A DNA stretch of 64,000 nucleotides from Avena insularis (Eukaryota; Streptophyta; Magnoliopsida; Poales; Poaceae). The stretch is taken from positions 484,069,392 through 484,133,391 of the forward strand of contig CM042694.1 of assembly GCA_023614405.1 (NCBI GenBank). Direction: 5' to 3'. The notes under the pieces were generated by a model. That model searched no databases and was not told the origin of the DNA. It worked only from the letters and a program-made list of their open reading frames with translations. This document shows, one piece after another, positions 24,628 through 37,169 of the stretch; position 1 is the stretch's first letter, and every line of letters begins with the position of its first letter. Made by a program: the position numbers and the translations under genes.

Positions 24628-26769
24628 GAGGAGACACAGGCGTTTACGTCTGCGTGATCAACTCGAGTAACGGAGGTCGCGTTAAGGCGAATTGAATCCG
24701 CGGTTTGAAGGCAGCAACGGCAGCGAGGGAGAGGGCGTGGTCGTCGTGCGGGGAAGAAGAAGGAGGTGGCAGTGGGGTCCTCTGGTCAGTGGGAAAGGGA
24801 GAGAGGAGGGGGTCCACCGGTCAATCACTCTGCGGGTTCCTTTCGAGGTGCAGAAAACGGTTCGCTCGGGGGTGGGGAAATAAGAGGAGGTGGGGTCGTC
24901 TCGTCAGCGAGTGAGGGAGAGGGAGAAGTGGGTCCACGTTGTCATTGACTCAGTGGGTCTGTTTCTGAGTGAGAAAAGGTTTCTTCGGGGGGGAGAAGAC
25001 TGGGCTGGACTGGGCCTATTGGGCTGAGTCTGTTTCTTATTTTTTTCTGTCTGCTTTATTTTTCCTTTTTCTAATTCTTTTTCTGTTTTGAATTTCAAAC
25101 AATTATTCAAACAATCAAACAACACTCAAATCAATTCAAACAATCACTCAACTTCACTTTGAATTTGGTTCTGTTTGGCAACATAATCCAAATCTCAAAA
25201 TGAAATATTATTTTTATTTAATTTAGGATCCATTAAATAAAATGGATCTTTAGTTTTTTAATAGTGTTTGATTTATTTAAATAAAATTTCCATTTGAAAC
25301 CCAATTATTTTCAAAACCAAACCAGAAGGTTTTATTTGAAAAATAAAAGATTACTTGGAAACATATTTAAATAAATAAATAAGTTTTGGTGTTTAATTAA
25401 AATGGGAAAGCCTTTACTTAAATAAAATTGGATATTTAAATCCTTATTATTTTATTTAAATAAACCTTTACTCATTTTATCAAAACAAAATATTTTATTA
25501 CAAAAGCTTAACCAAAATTAATTTGGCTCACCTTTTCATTTGAAAACAAAGTCTTCTATTAAAAGATCCAAATAGTATTTCCAAAACAATTTATTTTTCC
25601 TTTATTAAATGCTTAACTTTTTAATCCCTTTAGGATTATTTGATCACCAATTGGTATGGGCTTTATTAGCTTTGGAAATTCAATTTCCTTATCTTATTAT
25701 ATTCATAAGGTTTTTGTCTATGGTTCCAAACTAAGTGAAACCAATCTCTAAGGTCTTTCTTGAACCTTTGTGATTATTTGTTGATCAACTTTGGTATGGA
25801 TCAAATCCATAGATTTGGAGATACTTTGGAAAATGATTTCCTTCCATTAGGGTTTAGGGTTTTGGATTACTTTCCAAATGTTCAAATTTCCAGATACATT
25901 CATTGAGGAATGCATTTCCCTTGATTTGGATTTGTTGAATTCAAACTTCTACCAAAATTTGTTCAAGATGGGATTTCAAGTCTTCTTTTAGAAACAAAAG
26001 TTTCTTTTCACCCTGATTTTCAACAAAATTTGTTTTGTTTAATTTATTTTTCACATTACAAGATTTGGAAAATCTTGGGATGTGACAGCTGGTCAGTTGA
26101 CCTATGTGCTCGAAGCACCGCTAGATGGCCTACCTGCAGAAGATGCCACTGATGACGTAAAGAATGTTTACGCCACTCGGAAAAATCACTACTCCACAGT
26201 TCAGTGTGCCATCCTGTACGATTTAGAAACGGAGCTTCAGAAGCGCTTTGAGCACCATGACCCGTTTGAGATCATTAAGGAGCTCAGGCTGATTTTTGAG
26301 ACTCACACGGTCGTGGAGAGCTATGAGGCCTCCGAAAAAGTTCTTTAATTGTAAGATGGAAGAGGGTAGCTCCATTAGCGAGCACGTGCTCACCATGTCT
26401 GGGCACGCAAACAAGCTCCAAGAGTTGGGGATAACGATTCCTAATGAGTTAGGGATTCACCATGTCCTCCAATCACTGCCACCGAGTTATAAGAACTTTG
26501 TGATGAACTACAATATGCACTGCATGAACAAGACATTGCCTGAACTATCGTCCATGCTGAAAACTGCTGAAGTGGAGATCAAGAAGGAGCACCAAGTGTT
26601 GATGGTCAATAATACCACCAATTTCAAGAAACAGGGCAAGCCTAAGAACAAGGGCAACTTCAAGAAGGACGGCAAGAAAGCTGCCGCACCTGCTAAGAAG
26701 CCCAAGGCTGGTCCTAAGCCTGAAACTGAATGCTTCTACTGCAAGGGTGCTGGTCACTGGAAGCGTAAC

Positions 26770-29700
26770 TGCCCAAGTACCTGGCGGATCTGAAGAACGT
26801 CAACATCAAGAAGAAAGGTATATTCGATATACATGTTATTGATGTGTATCTTACTAGTAATCGTAGTAGTGCCTGGGTATTTGATATTGGTTCAGTTGCT
26901 CATATTTGTAACTCGAAACAGGAGCTGCAGAATAAGCGAAGACTGGCAAGAGACGAGGTGACGATGCGCGTTGGAAATGGCTCAAAGGTTGATGTGATCG
27001 CCGTCGACACGCTCCCTCTACATCTACCTTCGGGATTAGTTTTAAATTTGAATAATTGTTATTTGGTGCCTGCGTTAAGCATGAACATTATATCTGGATC
27101 TTGTTTATTGCGAGACGGTTACTCTTTTAAGTCCGAGAATAAAGGTTGATCGATTTATATGAGTAATATCTTTTATGGTAATGCACCTGAGATGAATGAT
27201 TTATTCTTGCTAAATCTCTATAGTAGTGATACACATGTTCACAACATAGATGCTAAACGAACAAAATTGAATGATAATTCTACATACATGTGGCGCTGTC
27301 GTCTTGGTCACATTGGAGTGAAGCGTATGAAGAAACTCCATTCTGATGGACTTCTTGAATCACTTGATTTTGAATCACTTGAAAGATGCGAAGCATGTCT
27401 AATGGGAAAAATGACTAAGACTCCATTCTCTGGAATAATGGAGCGAGCTACAGACTTATTGGAAATAATACATACCGATGTGTGCGGTCCAATGAGTGTA
27501 GCATCGCGTGGTGGATATCGTTATGTTCTCACTTTCACGGATGACTTAAGTAGATATGGGTATGTCTACTTTATGAAACATAAGTCCAAAACTTTCGAGA
27601 AGTTTAAGGAATTTCAAAGTGAAGTGGAAAATCATCGTAACAAGAAGATTAAGTTTCTGCGTTCTGACCGCGGAGGTGAATATCTAAGTTATGAGTTTGG
27701 CATGCATTTAAAAAAATGTGGAATACTTTCGCAGTTGACACCGCTGGGAACACCACAGCATAATGGTGTGTCCGAACATCGTAATCGAACTCTCTTAGAT
27801 ATGGTTTGGTCTATGATGTCTCTTACAGATTTACCGCTATCGTTTTGGGGCTATGCATTAGAGACAGCCGCATTCACTTTAAATAGGGAACCATCTAAAT
27901 CCGTTGAAACGACACCGTACGAATTGTGGTTTGGTAAGAAACCTAAGTTGTCGTTCCTTAAAGTTTGGGGTTGAGAAGCATATGTAAAGAAGTTACAACC
28001 TGATAAGCTTGAACCCAAAGCGGAGAAATGCGTCTTCATAGGATACCCTAAAGAAACAATTGGGTATACCTTCTATCATAGATCCGAAGGCAAAGTTTTT
28101 GTTGCCAAGAGTGGATCCTTTCTTGAGAAGGAGTTTCTCTCGAAGGAAGTGACTGGAAGGAAAGTAGAACTCGACGAGGTTATTGAAACTTCTCTCAGAG
28201 TTGAGAGTAGCGCAGCACCGGAAGATGTTTTTGTGCCGCCTGCACCAATTGGAGAGGAAGCTAACGATGGTGATCATGAAACTTCGAACGAAGTTGCTGC
28301 TTAACCTCGCAGGTCAACGAGGGTTCGTACCACTCCTGATTGGTATGACCCTGCCTTGAACGTCATGTTGGTGGACAACACTGATGACCCTGCGACGTAT
28401 GAAGAAGCTATGGTGAAGCCAGATTCCGACAAATGGCTAGAAGCCATGAAATCCGAAATGGGATCCATGTACGAAAACCAAGTGTGGACTTTGGTGGACT
28501 TACCGGATGGCCGTAAGGCCATCGAGAACAAATGGATTTTCAAGAGAAAAACAGATGTTGATGGTAATGTTACCGTCTATAAAGCTCGACTTGTCGCGAA
28601 AGGGTTCCGACAAATTCAAGGAGTTGACTATGATGAGACATTCTCACCAGTAGCGAAGCTAAAGTCTGTGAGGATTTTGTTAGCAATTGCTGCATATTTC
28701 GATTATGAGATTTGGCAGATGGATGTTAAAACGGTGTTCCTTAATGGAGACATTGAGGAAGAGTTGTATATGGTACAACCCAAGGGTTTTATCGATCCTA
28801 GTGATGCTGACATGGTATGCAAACTTCAGCGCTCCATTTATGGACTGAAGCAAGCATCCCGGAGTTGGAATCAATGTTTTGATAAAGTAATCAAAAACTT
28901 TGGATTTATACAAACTTATGGAGAAGCTTGTATTTACAAGAAAGTGAGTGGGAGCTCTATAGCATTCCTAGTACTATATGTAGATGACATATTGTTGATT
29001 GGGAATGACATAGAACTTCTTAATAGTGTCAAAGCCTATTTGAATAATAGTTTTTCAATGAAGGATCTTGGCGAAGCAGCATATATTCTAGGCATCAAGA
29101 TTTATAGAGATAGATCAAGACGCCTAATAGCGCTTTCACAAAGTACATACTTGGACAGAGTTCTAAATAAGTTTAGAATGGAAGAGAGCAAGAAAGGGTT
29201 CGTGCCCATGTTGTCAGGTAAGACCTTGAGTAAGACTCAAAGTCTAGCTACGACAGAAGATAGAGAGAAGATGAATAATATTCCCTATACCTCGGCCATA
29301 GGTTCTATCATGTATGCCATGCTGTGTACAAGACCGGATATAGCACATGCTGTTAGTTTGACTAGCAGATATCAAAGTGATCCTGGAATGGAGCACTGGA
29401 CAACGGTCAAGAATATCCTAAAGTGCCTAAATAGGACTAAGGATATGGTTCTTTCTTATGGAGGTGATGAACAGCTTGTTGTAAACAGTTATACTGATGC
29501 TAGTTGGAACACCGATCCAGATGACTCGAAGTCACAGTCTGGATACGTATTTATTTTGAATGGTGCTGCAGTGAGCTGGAGGAGTGCCAAGCAAAGCGTT
29601 GTGGCGAAATCTTTAACTGAATCGGAATACATAGCTGCTTCGGAGGCTGCACAAGAAGCCATATGGATGAAGGAGTTCATTACTGAACTTTGCGTGGTTC

Positions 29701-29960
29701 ATAGTGCGTTGGACCTGATGGCCATCTACTATGACAACATAAGTGCCATAGCTAATACACAGGAGCCAAAGTCACATAGCAAGCTGAAGCACATCAAGCT
29801 ATGTTTCCATGCTATTCGTGAGTATGTCCAAGATGGTGACATAAAGATTTGCAAAGTACACACTGATCTGAATGTGGCAGATCCGTTGACTAAACCTCTC
29901 CCTAGAGAAAGGCATGACCAACACCAGAACGCCATGGGTGTTACGTATATTACCATGTAA
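26770..29960 (+). pseudogene. BARE-like pol: protease, integrase, RT, RNase H (broken)
   Basis: Order: protease 'WVFDIGSVAHICNS' (about 26,870), where the family's catalytic D-T/S-G reads D-I-G; pre-integrase zinc region 'WRCRLGHIGVKRMKKLH' with 'CEACLMGKM'; integrase core 'IIHTDVCGP', 'FTDDLSRYGYVYF', and 'NGVSEHRNRT' (D, D, E all present); RT with 'QMDVKTVFLNGD' and the active-site 'YVDDILLIGND' (about 28,975-29,010); RNase H with 'AKSLTESEYIAASEA' and the end 'VADPLTKPL'. In-frame TGA at 27,147 and 27,972 and TAA at 28,302 break it. The 28,356-29,960 part, 534 codons, is open. It could be mobilised only by another element's proteins. Confidence 0.92.
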
Positions 29961-29978
29961 TCTAGATTATTGACTCTA

Positions 29979-29993
29979 GTGCAAGTGGGAGAC
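29979..29993 (+). other. Polypurine tract of the BARE-like Copia
   Basis: GTGCAAGTGGGAGAC immediately precedes the 3' LTR; this is the priming site sequence typical of BARE-like elements. Confidence 0.75.
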
Positions 29994-31663
29994 TGTTGGA
30001 GATATGCCCAAGAGGCAATAATAAAAGTGGTTATTATTATATCATTGTGTTTATGATGAATGTTTACATCCCATGCTATAATTGTATTATAAGGAAACAC
30101 TAATACATGTGTGTTTTGTAAACGTAAAAGAGTCCCTAGTAAGCCTCTTGTTGAACTAGCTTGTTGATTAATAGATGATCATGGTTTCCTGATCATGGAC
30201 ATTGGATGTCATTGATAACAAGGTTATATCATTAGGAGAATGATGTGATGGACACACACCCATAGTAAGTATAGCATAAGATCAAGTCATTAAGTTTGTA
30301 TTGCTACAAGCTTTCAAATGCATAGTAACCTAATCCTTCGACCATGAGGTTATGTTAATCACCATCACCGGATGGGTACTTTGATGACATCAAACACCGC
30401 TTCGTAACTGGGTGGTTATAAAGGTGTTATTGGGTATTCTGAAAGTATGTGTTGAAGCGCATGGACCAAGATTGGGATTTGTCCATCCATATGACGGATA
30501 GATATGCTTTCGGCCCTCTCGGTGGAATGTCATCTAGTTAGCTTGCAAGCATGTGACTAGGTCACAAGGGATGACATATCATGGAACGAGTAAAGAGTAC
30601 TTATCAGTAACAAGATAGAACTAGGTATGGAGATACCGACGATCAAACCTCGGATAAGTAGAGTATCGTGTGACAAAGGGAATTGGTTTCGTATGTTAAT
30701 GGTTCTATCGATCGCGAAGTCATCGTTGAGTATGTGGGAGTCGTTATGGATCTCCAGATCCCGCTGATGGTTATTGATCGGAGAGGTGTCTCCATCATGT
30801 CTGCATATTCACGAACCATAGGGTGACACACTTAAGGTTTGATGCTGTTTAGGTAGATATGGAATGTGCGTTGGAGACCGAATGTTGATTCGGAGTCTCG
30901 GATTGGATCTTGGACATCATGAGGAGATCCGGATTTGTCCGGAGAATAAGATTCATATAATGGAGATCATTTTCTAGGTTCGGAAATTTTCTGGAGTGTT
31001 TATATGGGGATTCTAGAAGGTTTCGGAGTGTTCCGGAAAGTTCTAGAAGGTTCCGTGGACTTTACTTGAAAACCAAGAAAGGAAAGGGGGAGACTTGGGG
31101 GGAAGAAAACTCCCTCCCCCCTCTCCCTTGTGCGCCAGCCCTAGGAGGTGGGCCTAGGGGTGGGAACCCTAGGCCGCACCCCTCCCTCTATATATAGAGG
31201 GGTGGAGGCGCCAGTCCCCTTGCCCTCCTCCACTCTTGCCCTAGCCGCCTCTCTCCTCCTCCTTCGCTCTGCTCAGGCTTAGGCGAAGCCCTGCAGAATT
31301 CTCTACTCCACCACCACCACCACGCCATCATGCTACTGGGATTCCATGGAGAGATCTACTACCTCCGCTGCTCGCTAGAACGGGGAGAGGAAGGTGCATC
31401 GACCAAGACGTGTGACCGATCAGAAGCTGCCGGAACGCGGCGCCGGAAGGATCGTCTACTCGATCTTGAGATCGGCAAGTGATCGTCTACATCAACCACG
31501 AGATCTGGTCTCACACAAGGATTTCGGATCTACAAGGGTTAGTACAGATCTATCTCGTTGCACATGTCTAATAGATTAGATCTTGGCTTTTATCTAGATT
31601 AGATCTGGGTTTTATTCGTTCTTGCGGTAGAATTTTTTTGTTTTCCATGCTACGAACCCATCA
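29994..31663 (+). mobile_element. 3' LTR of the BARE-like Copia
   Basis: Starts TGTTGGAGATATGCCCAAG and ends CTACGAACCCATCA. It is close to identical to the 5' LTR with scattered mostly transition-type differences and a block difference near 31,395-31,440. The duplication ATAAG follows. Confidence 0.92.
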
Positions 31664-31668
31664 ATAAG

Positions 31669-34600
31669 GGGTGAGGATTCTCTTTCCCTCATCTTCACCT
31701 ATTCCCCTTGCCATTTCTTCTCCTCAACTTCTCCCTCGCGCTCAGAGCTCTCCTGCTTCCCAGATTCCCAGCGCCACCCACCTAAGGTCACCGACGCATC
31801 GGAGGAATGGCTTCATCTTCATCATTCGACTTGGCTAGAGCCATAGCAGCAGCGACGGCGGCGGAGAAAGAAAGCAATCGCGGGGTCTGGATCTCCTGTG
31901 TCCTCGAGGACGAGAAGCTCCATGGCATGGAGAATGAAGGGATCCTCCGTGCCGACGACTGGCGGAGCGGTTTCGGTGAAACCATCCCTAATCCATGCGC
32001 CGACGAGCAGGTGCACTTCGGCACCCACCTCGATAGAGGGTTGTCTTTCCCTCCCTCGGAATTCTTTTCCGAGGTGATAGATCACTATGGTGTTCAACTT
32101 CACCATCTTCCCCCAACTCCATCTTAGAGATGAGGGCCTACGCGGCTTTGTGTGAGGGATATATCGGCATTAGGCCGAGTCTCACTTTATTCCGGTTCTA
32201 TTTTCATGTCCGTAGAAACTCCATCACTGCCGGTAATCCTTATATTACCGGCACGATTAGCCTTTCAGTTAGACGCGAGCATGATTATCCTCGCATTTTA
32301 GCTAGTAAGTGGGTCAAACAATGGCCGACCACCTTCTTTTACCATAAGGATATTCCTGCTCCCGGCAAAGCTACTGCTTTGCCGTCTTTCATCGACGGAG
32401 CTTCCATGGCCCTAGCGTCTTGGGGCGAGGCTCCTCCGGCTCTCAGTGACGATCTGATCCTCGCCAAGAGGCGGATCGAATATCTGATAAAACACAAGGG
32501 CCTGAGAGGATCCGACTTGGTCCAATCTTGGGTCGCACGTCGGATCCAGCCTCTCCAGCACCATGGCGACCGTCTGATGCATTCCATCATGGCGTCGAAA
32601 AATGACTCCCTCCGCATCAGTCCCAAGGCTTTAAAGCCACAGGATTACATAAGCCATATAAAATGGCTGATAAAGGAGTGGATCGAGAGAAAGATTCCGG
32701 ACTTATCTCTGGACATGCACACAGCGGAAGACCCTGTGGTCCCGGTAAGCTTTTAGCAATAAACCCTTTTTTATGTTTCTCACCTTTAAGTTATTTCGCA
32801 ATACTGAGATATTATCTTCTTTTCAGCTTGCCGACCTCCCCGGGTCGGAACTGGCTCCTATCGAGGGATATCCTCTGGAGTTTTCTCAGGAGGAGGAACT
32901 GCTTCCACTGCCGGACATTGCGCCCAGGAAGCGCAAAGCTCCGACAGTGGCCGTCGGCACAAAGGATGTGCCAGTTGTGAAGAGGTAAATTTCCATACAA
33001 CTTCCGCCTTTGTACTTTTACTCGTAATTTCTTCCGAGACGTAATGTTCATTATTCTATCACTTTCTCACAGCTAAGCAGCTTATCAAGGGCAAGGGGAA
33101 AGGGAACATCTCGAAGCCCCTACACCAGACGAAGCTAACCGTGGCTTCTCCTGCCGTAGCTCCTCCGACTCCTGCCCCTCAACCTTCTACAATGCCGGTG
33201 ATTACTCCATCGCCAGTTGTCGCAGAAGATCCGGCTCCCTCAACAGGGCCAGCGACCCTTGAGTCATAGACTGATGCCACCATGGGTGGCTCAGGTTTTG
33301 ATAAGGGTGAACCCTCTTCGGGCAATGATCCCTCGGCAGAGACTTTCCCCAAAAACCTCCTGAATAATCCGGGACTTGCCAAATTTGGCTTGTCTCGGAA
33401 ATCTGTGGAAGAAATCCAGCGGCTGGCCCGGCAATGCCTGGAAAGCCGTAATCTCTCTACCGAAGAAGAAGCACAAGAAGCGGAGGATGTCAAGTACTCT
33501 GATCTTCTTGAACAAGTCTGGCTTCACGACGAGGGATTCAGAGCTGGTGTGCTTCCACCACCTCCGGTTATTCCACTCACCCTCGCCGAGAAGGTTACCA
33601 CTAAGGTGAACATGTGCCTGAGCAAGCTCACACATGATAATCATGTAAGTCAGAATTCCAACTCACGTTTTTATTTATTGTACTTTATATCATATCCTCT
33701 AGCCCCCAAGCATGAAGTTGGATATACAATCTGGGTTTATGCTTCCTTAGGATGCCAAAGAATGAACTAGTGTAGCTCCCAAGGCTCGTGCTGATATTCG
33801 CTACAATATTAGCCCGAGTATTCAGTAGACTTCTGACTTTGGGTATTCTGACTTACAGAAAGTTAATTCATATAACCAGGATTTGTTGAAGAATGTCTGC
33901 AATAAGTAGAGAGAGATCAAAGCTCTCCGACTTAAGAATGCTGAGCTGGAGGTTTCCAAGGATGAGGCCGAAGGTAATCATTTCGAGACTCAAACCTTGT
34001 CTTGTGTTTTCATAGTCGAATATTTTTTGCTGATCTGTTGTTCTTTTTGACTTACAGCACTGATAAAGCAGTCATGTGCTATGATCGAAGAAGCCGAGAA
34101 TCTGAAAACCCTGGTGGTGGAAAACAAGGATCTCCACTGAGAGCTAGACCAGCTTAAGGCAGATCATGAGAAGAGCATTGCTCAAGTTCTCGAATCCTCC
34201 TCCATGGCCACCGTGGAACGTGATCGCAAGATTACACTCCACGAGTAGAAAATCTCGGATCTCAATAACGAGCTTTGCAGAGAGAAGGACCTTTCCGAGG
34301 TGCTCCGAGCTAAACTCCGGAGTCTTCGTGAAGAGAAAACCAAAGTTGGCGACGCCATCTTTGGTATGTTTTCCATCTTTTTGACTTGTTTACATTCTTC
34401 GACTCTTTCAATGTCAGATTTACCTAACCATTTTGTGTTTATATGCATAGGTCCTCTTAACTTGACGGACTCCACCTCTGTCGAGCCTCGCACCCACCGT
34501 CTTACCCAAGTCGGTGATTTGCTTCATGACTTTCGCCCATCCATCGAGGATATTGGCGAAGTTCTCAGGGTTCCCGACATGCATAGCATGTCCGACTTTC

Positions 34601-35010
34601 AGGTGCGAGACAAAGAAAAGGAGATGCCGCAGCTTGTCCAGGACTAGAACTTGTCCTACACACGATCCGCGGCGCAGAACGCTCTCACCATGGTCATGAG
34701 CCACCATGGAAGCATGTAAATCTGCCAAGTGACCAGAGGGTATTCTACTGTGGATGAAGACGGACAGGAGCAAGACATCAAGGCCATCATGGACTCCTGC
34801 GCCGGATATGGGTGTCATGTAGCTGACCTAACCAGCTATGACACTCCCTTCTTCACCCGCGTGGACACGCCGCCTCCGCCTCTGGAGGAAGCAGCCGAAG
34901 TTTCCGACGATGGACAAACCATATCAGATTTGGACATCTCGAATCGTTATCAGGGCGCGGCTGATGTGTCTAGCGAGCTGGCAGCTCCTACCTCCTCTCC
35001 TGCATCATAG
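31669..35010 (+). pseudogene. Antisense multi-exon gene of the Tat-like Gypsy
   Basis: The gene runs opposite to the pol of its element. Exon 1 (ATG 31,807 to about 32,750) starts MASSSSFDLARAIAAATAA and contains 'HFDRGLSFPPSEFF'-like text (here 'HLDRGLSFPPSEFFSEV') and 'YAALCEGYIGIRPSL', the signature of PF04195 'putative gypsy type transposon'. A C lost from the run at 32,110-32,114 shifts the frame. Canonical GT/AG borders then link exons: 32,751 GTAAGC to CAG at about 32,826; 32,985 GTAAAT to CAG near 33,072; 33,643 GTAAGT; about 33,974 GTAATC; 34,364 GTATG to AG near 34,450. A charged coiled-coil-like part (about 33,900-34,360, e.g. 'REIKALRLKNAELEVSK') follows. At least five TAG stops, two TGA and one TAA break it. 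Known families carry this gene near the 3' end; its role is unknown. Confidence 0.75.
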
Positions 35011-35589
35011 ATTATCAGAAACAAATGTATTATTCTAAAAACATTATGGGTCTGTAAATATGCAGTATGATACTTTTGCTAGTGCTAAGCTTTTAATCTA
35101 TTCAGCACTTTTGGCTTAAATTTTTGTGTGCCTGAAATGTTTGCATAAGCACTTATACTTTTTTGTCTATACTTATCATTTATCTGGCTTTTCGCCTTGT
35201 CCCTTTCGTGAGCCGGCTAAACTTTCTGCACGGAAACTTTGCCGAGCAACGGAGCTCAATTACTAAACCAGTTTAAACTCAGAAACAAAGCCGGCTTCCA
35301 GTACCAACAATTCACTATTCGGAAAATACCTGCATCTGGCAATCAGACAAATAACCAAAGTATAGACTAGAAACTTTAGAGTTATTCCCGAAGGTAGCAT
35401 TTTTAGAATCGGAAATCTAAACCAGAACAAACATAAGCATAAAGTACTTTCAAGTATTCTGGGATTTTCGACTATGACATGATCATTCGGAAATAAGATG
35501 GTAAAAACTTCTCAGAAAAAACTTGAGGCAACCAAAACTTTTATTTCTCACAGAACATGTACATATGTATGGTTACAAAGAAGGATAAA
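35011..35589. other. Noncoding spacer between antisense gene and integrase end
   Basis: AT-rich sequence of 580 bases with no supported reading frame. Both the antisense gene and the polyprotein end towards it, so it may hold their 3' ends. Confidence 0.5.
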
Positions 35590-37169
35590 CTAAGAATAAA
35601 AGGGACGTAGCTGAGCAATATTCCATGGCATGTCTAACTCATCCGGATTTGTAGTGCCTCTAGCTCTCTTTCTCTTCTTAGTAGCAGGTCTTTCTTTGAC
35701 TGGCCTCATATCAGTTAAGTAGTACGAACCATTGTGCAATACTCTACTAACTAAAAATGGCCCTTCCCATACTGGGGAAAGTTTGTGCTTTCTTTGTTGC
35801 ACAAGCCGGAGAACCAAATCGCCTTTATTAAAAGATCTGTTTCTGACTCTCTGGCTATGATACTTGCGTAACTTCTGCTGATAGGCTATTGATCTCGTTT
35901 CAGCAACGGCGTGAACTTCTTCGACTAAGTCAAGATCATTTTATCGAGAAGTCGCGGCATCCCCTTCGATATACACGGCCACTCTAGGAGAAGTGTGAAT
36001 CAAATCACTAGGAAGAACTGCTTTTGCGCCATAGACCAAGAAGAAAGGTGTGTATCCGGTTGACCTGTTCGGAGTTGTTCGTAAACTCCATATTACAGAA
36101 GGTAATTCCTCTGCCCAAGCCCCCGCAACACGTCGTAGTGGTGCTTCGAGTCTCGGTTTTAGGCCTTTTAGGATTAAACCATTTGCTCTCTCGACTTGTC
36201 GATTAGCTTGTGGATGTGCGACTGACGCAATGTTATGCCGGATATTTTGTTCATTGTAGAATTCGGCCAGTTCTCCCATAGAGAAATTACTCCCATTGTC
36301 CGTGATAATACTATGCGGATAACCATACCGGATTATGACATCCTCGACAAATCTTTTGGCTGTTTCTCCATCACAACTAGTGACGGGTTTAGCCTCAATC
36401 CATTTGGTGAATTTATCCACCATCACTAAGAGGTGAGTAAATCCACTTGGAGCCCGTCTAAACGGTCCTACCATGTCAACCCCCAGACCGCGAAAGGCCA
36501 TGTTATAGGTATTGTTCGCAGCTGATCAGCCAGAACGTGAGCTCGTTTGGCGTATTTTTGGCAGCCCTTGCACGTCTTGACCAGCCGTTCGGCATCTGCC
36601 TTGGCTGTAAGCCAGAAAAAACCGTGTCTGAAAGATTTTGCCACTAAAGATTTGGCTACAGCATGGTGACCACACTCGCCTTCGTGGATTTCTCTTAAGA
36701 TTTCCACTCCTTCCGGAGATACGCAGCGCTGAAAGACCCCAGACACACTCCGCTTATAGAGCTCACCTTTAACTATAGTATAGGCTTTCGCTCGTCGGAT
36801 AATCTGCCGGCTCAGAACCTCGTCTTCGGGTAATTTGCCATCTACCAGGAAGTCAAGGTAGGGTTGAGTCCAGCTGGGAATTACAGCCAGAACTGCTATT
36901 AGAGGTTTGTCGGATTTGGTCGGATATTCCTCATCCACTCCCTTTATTGAGGGAACTTTGAGGTGCTCTAAAAAAGTGTCATCCGGGACCTCTTTCCGTG
37001 AAGAGCCTTTTCGAGATAATGCATCTACTTCCTCATTTTCTGCTCGAAGGATGTGTTGAACCTCAAAACCTTGGAATGATTTAGATAAATCATCCACGAC
37101 AGCTTTATATGCTGCCATGTGCTTATTTGCATTACAAATATCTGACACTTGCTGAGCAACAAGATCCTA
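35590..37169 (-). pseudogene. Tat-like Gypsy integrase and C-terminal part (broken)
   Basis: Minus-strand: zinc region 'HEGECGHHAVAKSLVAKSF' with 'CKGCQKYA' (about 36,560-36,700); integrase core 'GVDMVGPFRRAP', 'IITDNGSNFS' and 'QVERANGLI' give D, D, E, with 'HPQANRQVE' where the family usually has HPQANGQVE. The frame ends with TAA at 35,941-35,943 (CAA would fit) and the following part, 'LSPVWEGPFLVSRVLHNGSY' (35,730-35,770), is the C-terminal chromatin-binding-like region with the WEGPF motif. A TAG at 37,167-37,169 separates the RNase H connection from integrase. Confidence 0.85.

Larger units (their letters stand above)
21482..26087 (-). mobile_element. 4.6 kb LTR-like insertion (possible solo LTR of a large element)
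   Basis: The insertion has termini TGTAGCGTCCCC and GGGATGTGACA (inverted TGT..CRTCCC ends) and exact 5-bp duplications GCTGG at 21,477-21,481 and 26,088-26,092. It holds no protein with a known domain. On the minus strand a TATA box (TATAAAT, plus 24,621-24,627) sits in a GC-rich 1.1 kb segment (23,880-24,990), flanked by AT-rich sequence: the make-up of a long promoter-bearing LTR. I see no pair of internal direct LTRs. Long LTRs of this size are known from barley Sukkula-type large derivatives (LARDs); the similarity to that family is my inference. Confidence 0.65.
21369..26793 (+). pseudogene. BARE-like gag, interrupted and frameshifted
   Basis: The gag capsid protein starts at 21,369 with MANLSINFNAFLEKEKL. 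After 38 codons the frame is split by a 4.6 kb insertion (21,482-26,087); the duplicated GCTGG rejoins as codons for RAG-QLTYVLEAPL at 26,093. The capsid part continues to about 26,340, where an additional A in an A run (26,335-26,339) shifts the frame; the next part starts 'NCKMEEGSSISEHV'. The zinc knuckle CFYCKGAGHWKRNC (CX2CX4HX4C) is at about 26,730-26,771, and a lost C near 26,772-26,774 shifts the frame again into protease. No functional Gag can be made from this copy. Confidence 0.88.
18518..31663 (+). mobile_element. BARE/WIS/Angela-type Copia retrotransposon (whole, with insertion)
   Basis: Two LTRs (18,518-20,184 and 29,994-31,663) of 1.67 kb, a methionine-tRNA primer site at 20,186, a leader, gag, protease, integrase, RT and RNase H, then a polypurine tract. 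The 5-bp duplication ATAAG flanks it (18,513-18,517 and 31,664-31,668). The element is 13.1 kb, of which 4.6 kb is a later insertion in gag. Its LTRs are still very alike, so the insertion is comparatively young. Two frameshifts and three stops make it defective. Confidence 0.92.

Noticed and set aside
23832..24914. Overlapping open frames of up to 172 codons on both strands as a gene
   Set aside because: They lie in the GC-rich promoter-like part of the 4.6 kb LTR-like insertion; no domain or consistent frame is seen.
37167..37169. Counting this TAG as a CAG-to-TAG change
   Set aside because: The family text at this place is usually Gly-Asp-Ser-Asp-Leu, so the codon more likely came from TCG, not CAG.
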